From NCBI GenBank assembly GCA_004519485.1, contig CP038117.1:1321001-1385000 (forward strand): DNA of 64,000 nt, written 5' to 3'. The translations under genes and the position numbers were made by a program. This stretch comes from Nannochloropsis oceanica. Its lineage: Eukaryota > Sar > Eustigmatophyceae > Eustigmatales > Monodopsidaceae. Under the pieces are notes generated by a model, which was given only the letters and a program-made list of their open reading frames with translations, searched no databases and was not told the DNA's origin. Every line of letters begins with the position of its first letter. Within the stretch, counting starts at the first letter, position 1. Shown one piece after another: positions 58,877 through 64,000 of this stretch.

Positions 58877-60355
58877 ACGCGTATAGGAATGTAGCCACCA
58901 GAAAAGGTAAGTCAAAGGGCAAACATCATCAGTAAAAGGGGAAAAGAAGATTTGAAGATTTGGGATGGTCCTTCGTGAAAGATCCATCGTGGTCCTGGAT
59001 CTGAGCAGAGAACTGGCATATATGGGCGTTGGTCACTCGATCACACCGGTCCAATTCCAGAATCACTCTAAACAACGTCAACAAGGTACATGATTGTCAA
59101 AAGAGATGCCCTCTAAGGTATTTCCATTTGCCACAAAACGAATGATATTCACTCGAAATATTTGCGTCTGCAGAAGAGTAAAAACTTGTGTACATAGAAG
59201 AGGAGAGATGGACGAAAAGGTGGGAAGGAAAAACAGAGGGGGGGGGAAAGTGAATGCATAAATATCTGTTTCCTAGCAGATTTCCTTGAATTACTTGATT
59301 CTAGGCCTATTATACTGTAATTATAATGCTGTATTGAGGTTAAATCTCTTCTGTCACCATCGCGAAAGGCAGAGAGGTCTACGCTGGAGCTCTTCTATGA
59401 TGGGAAAATAATTTCGCCCAAAAAAAACATGATGATGTGTGGATTGGATACAATTTGTTGCCTTACAACCAAGAGGACTATATTATTTTACATAATATTA
59501 CTGTCGAGTACAAGGTATAAGATAGATAAGGTTATCAAATGCCCCGACGAATCAACGAAAGTTTTTCTGGCGGCGGGCCATATTTTCGTACGGAGGGCTG
59601 GTTCAAGTACATCGGGGCTCAGATGTCGTGCGGCATTGCATGCAAAGACAGAAAACAAGCAATCCATTGACCAAACAAGGTGTGTGTGGATTCCCTCCTT
59701 CTTGTTTGGGATAAGTCGGCTCACAAGTATCCCCTCGGTTGCCGTGGCAGCTTGACGCCAACATCCACGTTACAAAAATTTCATCGGTCTCAGGAAAATG
59801 TCAAACTCGTTCTCTACTAACGAGTTGGCCGACAGGGGAAACAAATTGGAGGGCCACTGTCCTTTTTTTATCAATCAACTAGTCTTTAGTTAAAATGTTT
59901 GATGTACATCCCCAACCCTTACGCACTCTATGTCGACTGCAAGCCCTATTTTGTAGTGTAACTCACACTTTGAAGGTGTCAACGTGGCTATGGACGATCA
60001 CAGCTGATGGAACTGTTTGACGTCTGCTGCCTTCCTCCTGCTTCCGAGTCTCGCTCTCTTCAGCACCACACAAAGTTGGGGTCACGCCTGGCAGCCTTCA
60101 TAGCCATTCATTCTAAGCCCATTCTTCCCACATCACCTACTTTATGTTTTGGCTTGTGCGTACTGACTCATGTGTTTGTCACATGCAAAAGTGTACATTT
60201 CCAGAAAGCACAGCACCACGAACAGCTATCTTTCCAGCAACAGAACAAACATCAAACACAGCACTCTCAATCTTGCTGGCTAGCCTCAGCAGCCTTCAAA
60301 TTTTACTCAACTAGCTACCTACTCACGCTTACAGACACCCAAGCCATAACCTTTG
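58877..60355. other. Gene-free AT-rich intergenic stretch
   Basis: About 1.5 kb after the GMC oxidoreductase. Short frames (for example 59429-59755) show no family features or good codon pattern. No RNA gene or transposon ends seen. Confidence 0.5.
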
Positions 60356-61075
60356 ATGTTCTCCACCGGGAGTCGCCGCTTAATCAGCCGCCTTGTCCTC
60401 ACGGGTCCTACCCCCGCTCCTCCTTCCACCACTGTCAAGGGTAAGTACCAGTTTGACGAGGCAGGAGTGAAATAGTGAGGCTTGATGTGTGTATTCGGCG
60501 CGCGCGATAGGCGTAAGGGAGAGACTCTTCGATGGTGAGGAGGAGGAGGAGGAGGAGGAGGTGAGAGACGGGGAGGGGAGATTCTAAGGAGATTCGGGAA
60601 TACAAGCCGCATACACTCATGCGTCTCCCACGCTACCCGTCCTCTTCAACCCACAGCTCTTTCTGTCGTCTCCTCCCGTCTTCATTCGACCGCCGCCGAA
60701 GTTCCCCATCCTCTTTCCGTAATCCCAACTCTTGCTTCGCGATCGGCCGATGCTGCGAGCAAGCAAGAGGCTTTGACGGCATGGCGCACGCGCGGCCTGA
60801 TTGTCGACGCTGGGAATAACCCGCACAAGCTCTTGGGGCTTCTTGAAAAGGGCCCTCTGGACGCCAACAACATGGTAATTCTCGTCACGCGCTTGGCCCA
60901 GGCCTGCGAGGGGAAGGAGGAGGTCAAGGCCGCTGTTCAGGCGGACGCACGCTTTGCCCAGCTGGTGGCGCGGGTGGTTGGGGGGGTGGAGGGAGCCTTG
61001 GAAGAGAAATTAAGCGAGCTACAGGTGTTGAGTCTTCGGGAGGGACTTCGTGTCTTGGGCGTCGGGGGCGTTTGA
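60356..61075 (+). CDS. Small, probably mitochondrial, hypothetical protein
   Basis: Two exons (60356-60440, 60657-61075), 167 residues. Exon 1 (MFSTGSRRLISRLVLTGPTP) and the start of exon 2 (LSVVSSRLHSTAAEVPHPLS) are Arg/Ser/Thr-rich with hardly any acids, a clear mitochondrial presequence. The mature part is helical: LTAWRTRGLIVDAGNNPHKL, LGLLEKGPLDANNMVILVTR and LAQACEGKEEVKAAVQADAR, then LVARVVGGVEGALEEKLSEL. No named family recognised; the helical pairs could be a short TPR- or PPR-like array, but no consensus is visible. Confidence 0.62.
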
Positions 61076-62331
61076 GGGGACACAGGAAGGAGGGAGAAGA
61101 TCGAGGGAGGAGGGAAAGAGGCTAGAAGAGCAGGGATTTGGAGGAACAAGAGGTTGGGAGGAAGCGAAAACCGCATGTATGTATCTACTCATGCATATTT
61201 GTGCACAAATACATACACACCTCTGTCCATGTATTTTACATTCCTCCTGACAACAAAAACTAACTAATTTAAAGAGAGACCAGAGGGCCTCTTTTGTAAC
61301 TACTTCGAGCAACGACGGCAGTAGCAACAGGAGCCATATTGACGACAACATATAAATCCAGCAATAGGCAATATCAGAGGTAGTAACAGGAAGTGCGCGG
61401 CAGCTCTAGGTCAAAGTGTGTCCCGCCCGCGTGCATGCGAAGACAGAGACTTCCTTGTCCTTCTCCCTGTCCTTTTTCTACATAAATAGCTATACAGTCA
61501 TATCAGCGTGTGGCCGCACCTGTTTGTGAACCTATTTCTCATCGATACACTTATTTGTGTACTCGTTGCCCCCCTCTTCGTGCGATTACCCTTGCGCAAT
61601 TCATAAGAAAAAGGTGGGAAAAGAGAGCTAGCGAAGTAGGGAAGGAGCTTTCTCGTTATTTCTTTCGTCCCTTTATGGATTATTTCATTCCGACCAGCAG
61701 CCGCATAGGACTACAAAAATAGCTCCACCAGCAGCAGCAACATTGAGTATTGTCGACAGGAGGAAATGAGATGAGAACGAGACACGAAGGAGATACCAGC
61801 ACGCACGCACAGACACCCACTCAGAGAGACGCTCTCACAACGACAGACTTTTCGTGATTTCGCGCGCATCGAAATACGAGAATTACACGCTAACAAGAGA
61901 TAAGAGGATATAACATTTCCAAGGGAAAGGGCGGTGAGCTTTTCTTGCGTGTTCGTGTGTGGGTGGATGGGTGGGTATATGCAGCAGCAGCAGCAACAGG
62001 TACAGCAACATCAGTTTTATGGTGCATTTCAATCGATTCATTATTTATCTAACTTCATCGCAAGAAGTTAGGGCGATTAAACATGTCGGAACGAGAGAAA
62101 GAAGTAGCAGTAGAAAAGGAAGTTCAAAAGCAGAAAAGGCAGTTGCCGGTTATACAAAATTTAAAATCTTGAAAAAATGAAAAAAGGAAAATCAACCACA
62201 GTAAGGTAACGTCGTCGCTTAGCTCTCCTTCTGTCAAGCTGCCTTGCCGCCGTTGCTACTTTTGAGTTTTTACTCATTATCCTCACCCTCCCTCCTCCCT
62301 ACCCTCCCTCCTCCCTACCCTCCCTCCGTCC
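61076..62331. other. Convergent intergenic region
   Basis: About 1.25 kb between the small mitochondrial protein (+) and DapB (-). A short CAG run lies near 61981-62000. The last 60 bases before the DapB stop are TCCC-rich. No gene supported. Confidence 0.45.
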
Positions 62332-64000
62332 CTACATGGCTCCCGCCTTCAAGACGTCAATCATATTGTAGACCTTCTTCTCACTGCCCGCCTGCTTAGC
62401 CAAAAATACCAACGCATCCACCGTCCCCTCGGCATAGACACGGCGGCCCACCACGTTGTGTCGGAATTGGAACTCCACGCTTCAGGGTTACGGAGGGCGG
62501 GGGGGAGGGAGGGAGGGAGGGAGGGAGGGTCTGAGTGAGAGTGAAAGACGGAAGATGCCCGAATGACACTCAGAGAAGATCACCAAAGAGGAAAAGCATA
62601 AAGAGCCTCAATCTCCCCCCTCCTGACTTGTACCTGCCGTCTGGTGAGAGGAGTTGGTAGGTGTGGAAGGCGTGTCCGCCCAAACCGGCCTCGGGCACAC
62701 CGAAGCCGAGCTGAAGGAGAGGGGGAGAGAAAGGGAGGAAGGAGGGAGGAGAGGAGGAATAGAAGATAAAAGAATGAAAAGGGATGGGATGCCAAGGCGG
62801 CTTTTCCAAGAGGTTGGACTCTCGTGGAGGTCGGGATGGAAGAACCTGCTTCAGGAGGGCTTCTCCTTAATGACGTCCTCGCACACACCTTTCCGGAACC
62901 CCACCATCCTTACCTGCCCCTCCCGATCCCGGATCATGCGGATCACGTCCTCCACGTGGTAGGCCTTGCCCAGCAGCTTCCCAAAGGAGCTGATCAAGGC
63001 CTTGGCCGTGCCGCTGGTGTCCGCCTTGCTGCTCTGGTGGGACTCCACCACCTGGGGCCGAGGGGGAGGACGGGAGGGAGGGTGGGAGGGAAGCCGAGTG
63101 ACTTGAGAGGCAAGGACGATACAAATGTTCCTGGAAAGGGGGATAAGAAACACTCGAAGGAGGGGAAGAAGGGTGGACGGCAACGAGTCGTGGACGGAGG
63201 GAGGGCAGACAAGACGACGTACATTGAGGGTGTAGCCTTCGAAGGCCCCCGGAAACGTGGCCGCCATCGTCTCCAAGCCCGCCTAACGGGTGTGTATGTG
63301 ATTGTGTGAGCATCAGTTCTGGCCTCCCTCCAACATGCCACCTTTCCTTCGTTCCAACCTCCCTCCCTCCCTCCCTCCCTCCCTCCCTGCCCTCCTCTCC
63401 ACCTGCAAGGCCACGATCTGCTTCGCCATATTGGGGGCAATGACGGCGTAGATCCCGCCCGCAGCCACGTCGTCCATCAGCTTTTCCCGATCCCCGCCCG
63501 TCGTGCCCTGGTTTAAGGTTAGAGAAAGGGGGACAGGGGGAGGGTAGAGTGGGCAGGCAGGAAGCGCAGGAGGGAGGGAGGGAGGGAGGGAGGGAGGGAG
63601 GGAGGGAGGGAGGAGATGCCCGTGTACCATGACGAAGTCGAGCTTGTGGCGGGCGTAGAGCTTGCCATTTGGGTTCACAGCAGTGGGATGAGTGTAGTCC
63701 ACGGCAATCAGCCGCGTTTTGCTGTCACGGTAGCCGGCCAGCAGGCCTGGTGCGGTAAGGGAGGGAGGGAGGGAGGGAGGGAGGGAGGGAGGGAGGGAGG
63801 GAGGGAGGGAGGGAGGGAGGATTGGAGAGAGGGAGGGAGGACAGAGAGAGGAAGTCAGGAGCCAGATTCGAGTGATTTCACCCGGCGATACACCCACGCT
63901 GCCCTTTCCCTTCATACTTCCCCCACATCCTACCCCCTCGCCTCACCTTGCAACCGGGCGTCGCACTCCTCGTCGCCGTTCCCCGTGAGGGGCCCCTTCA
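62332..64000 (-). CDS. dapB: 4-hydroxy-tetrahydrodipicolinate reductase (DapB), plant type, 5' part missing
   Basis: Seven exons visible: 63947->64000, 63628-63746, 63403-63507, 63223-63282, 62914-63051, 62634-62710 and 62332-62479; the N-terminal NAD(P)H-binding part lies beyond the window edge. The enzyme reduces HTPA to tetrahydrodipicolinate in lysine synthesis by the diaminopimelate route, a plastid pathway in algae. Visible signatures: LIAVDYTHPTAVNPNGKLYA, FVMGTTGGDREKLMDDVAAG, YAVIAPNMAKQIVALQ, FEGYTLN, VVESHQSSKADTSGTAKALI (substrate-binding ESHQ..K.D.SGTA), GGHAFHTYQLLSPDG and VEFQFRHNVVGRRVYAEGTV. The GTTGGDR and ESHQSSKAD wording is that of plant DapB rather than the bacterial E(L/I)HH form. 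Introns are packed with GGGA arrays. Confidence 0.9.
63752..63820. repeat. (GGGA)n array in a DapB intron
   Basis: About 15 tetranucleotide units on the plus strand, so TCCC on the sense strand just upstream of the acceptor near 63747. Confidence 0.9.

Noticed and set aside
59429-59755. 108-residue open frame in AT-rich spacer
   Set aside because: No family features, no supporting splice pattern, no neighbouring context.

Overview
This window looks like nuclear DNA of a photosynthetic stramenopile, most likely a eustigmatophyte of the Nannochloropsis/Microchloropsis type. The genes are compact and close together. Many carry short GT-AG introns packed with GGGA/TCCC tetranucleotide arrays. 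Several predicted N-termini look like bipartite (signal plus transit) complex-plastid targeting sequences, and lysine is made by a plant-type DapB. The species assignment is inference from these features; no organellar or rRNA marker is present. Exon models were built by hand from reading frame, GT-AG borders and protein-family similarity, and every complete model keeps phase from start to stop.

Layout. 0.3-8.2 kb: a VTT/TMEM64-type membrane protein (+), a coiled-coil protein (-) and a BTB/POZ-like protein (+). 8.2-9.6 kb: a gene-free, AT-richer stretch. 9.6-17 kb: an NSF-like double AAA ATPase without the N domain (-), a small Cys/His protein (+) and a sulfide:quinone oxidoreductase homologue with a substituted redox cysteine (-). 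17.5-28.5 kb: a P-type ATPase with a bacterial-style PEELP motif (+), a secreted class-3 lipase (-) and an Npl4 homologue with a signal peptide (+), a candidate for the ERAD-derived SELMA import machinery of the periplastidal compartment. 29.2-37.4 kb: a 26-exon insulin-degrading-enzyme-like M16 protease (-). 38.2-43.4 kb: four intronless genes: a tiny mitochondrial membrane protein, an ankyrin protein, a SAP-HNH nuclease-like protein and a CRAL-TRIO protein. 44.3-52.1 kb: a tandem pair of S10 serine carboxypeptidases. 52.5-61.1 kb: a DUF4460/DUF4461 (TCAIM-like) protein (-), a Maf-type nucleotide pyrophosphatase (+), an intronless GMC oxidoreductase (+) and a small mitochondrial protein (+). 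62.3-64 kb: the 3' part of dihydrodipicolinate reductase (-), running off the window.

The first 15 genes alternate strictly in orientation, so almost every neighbouring pair is either divergent (likely shared promoter) or convergent. The genes are functionally mixed, with no operon or metabolic cluster. Loose themes are protein turnover (M16 protease, two S10 peptidases, Npl4), membrane traffic and lipid handling (NSF-like, VTT, CRAL-TRIO, lipase), and organelle-targeted housekeeping proteins. No virus-like element, CRISPR array, rRNA or convincing tRNA was seen. The most unusual large-scale signal is intron architecture: in many introns the donor side is GGGA-rich and the acceptor side is TCCC-rich on the sense strand, so the intron ends could pair with each other.
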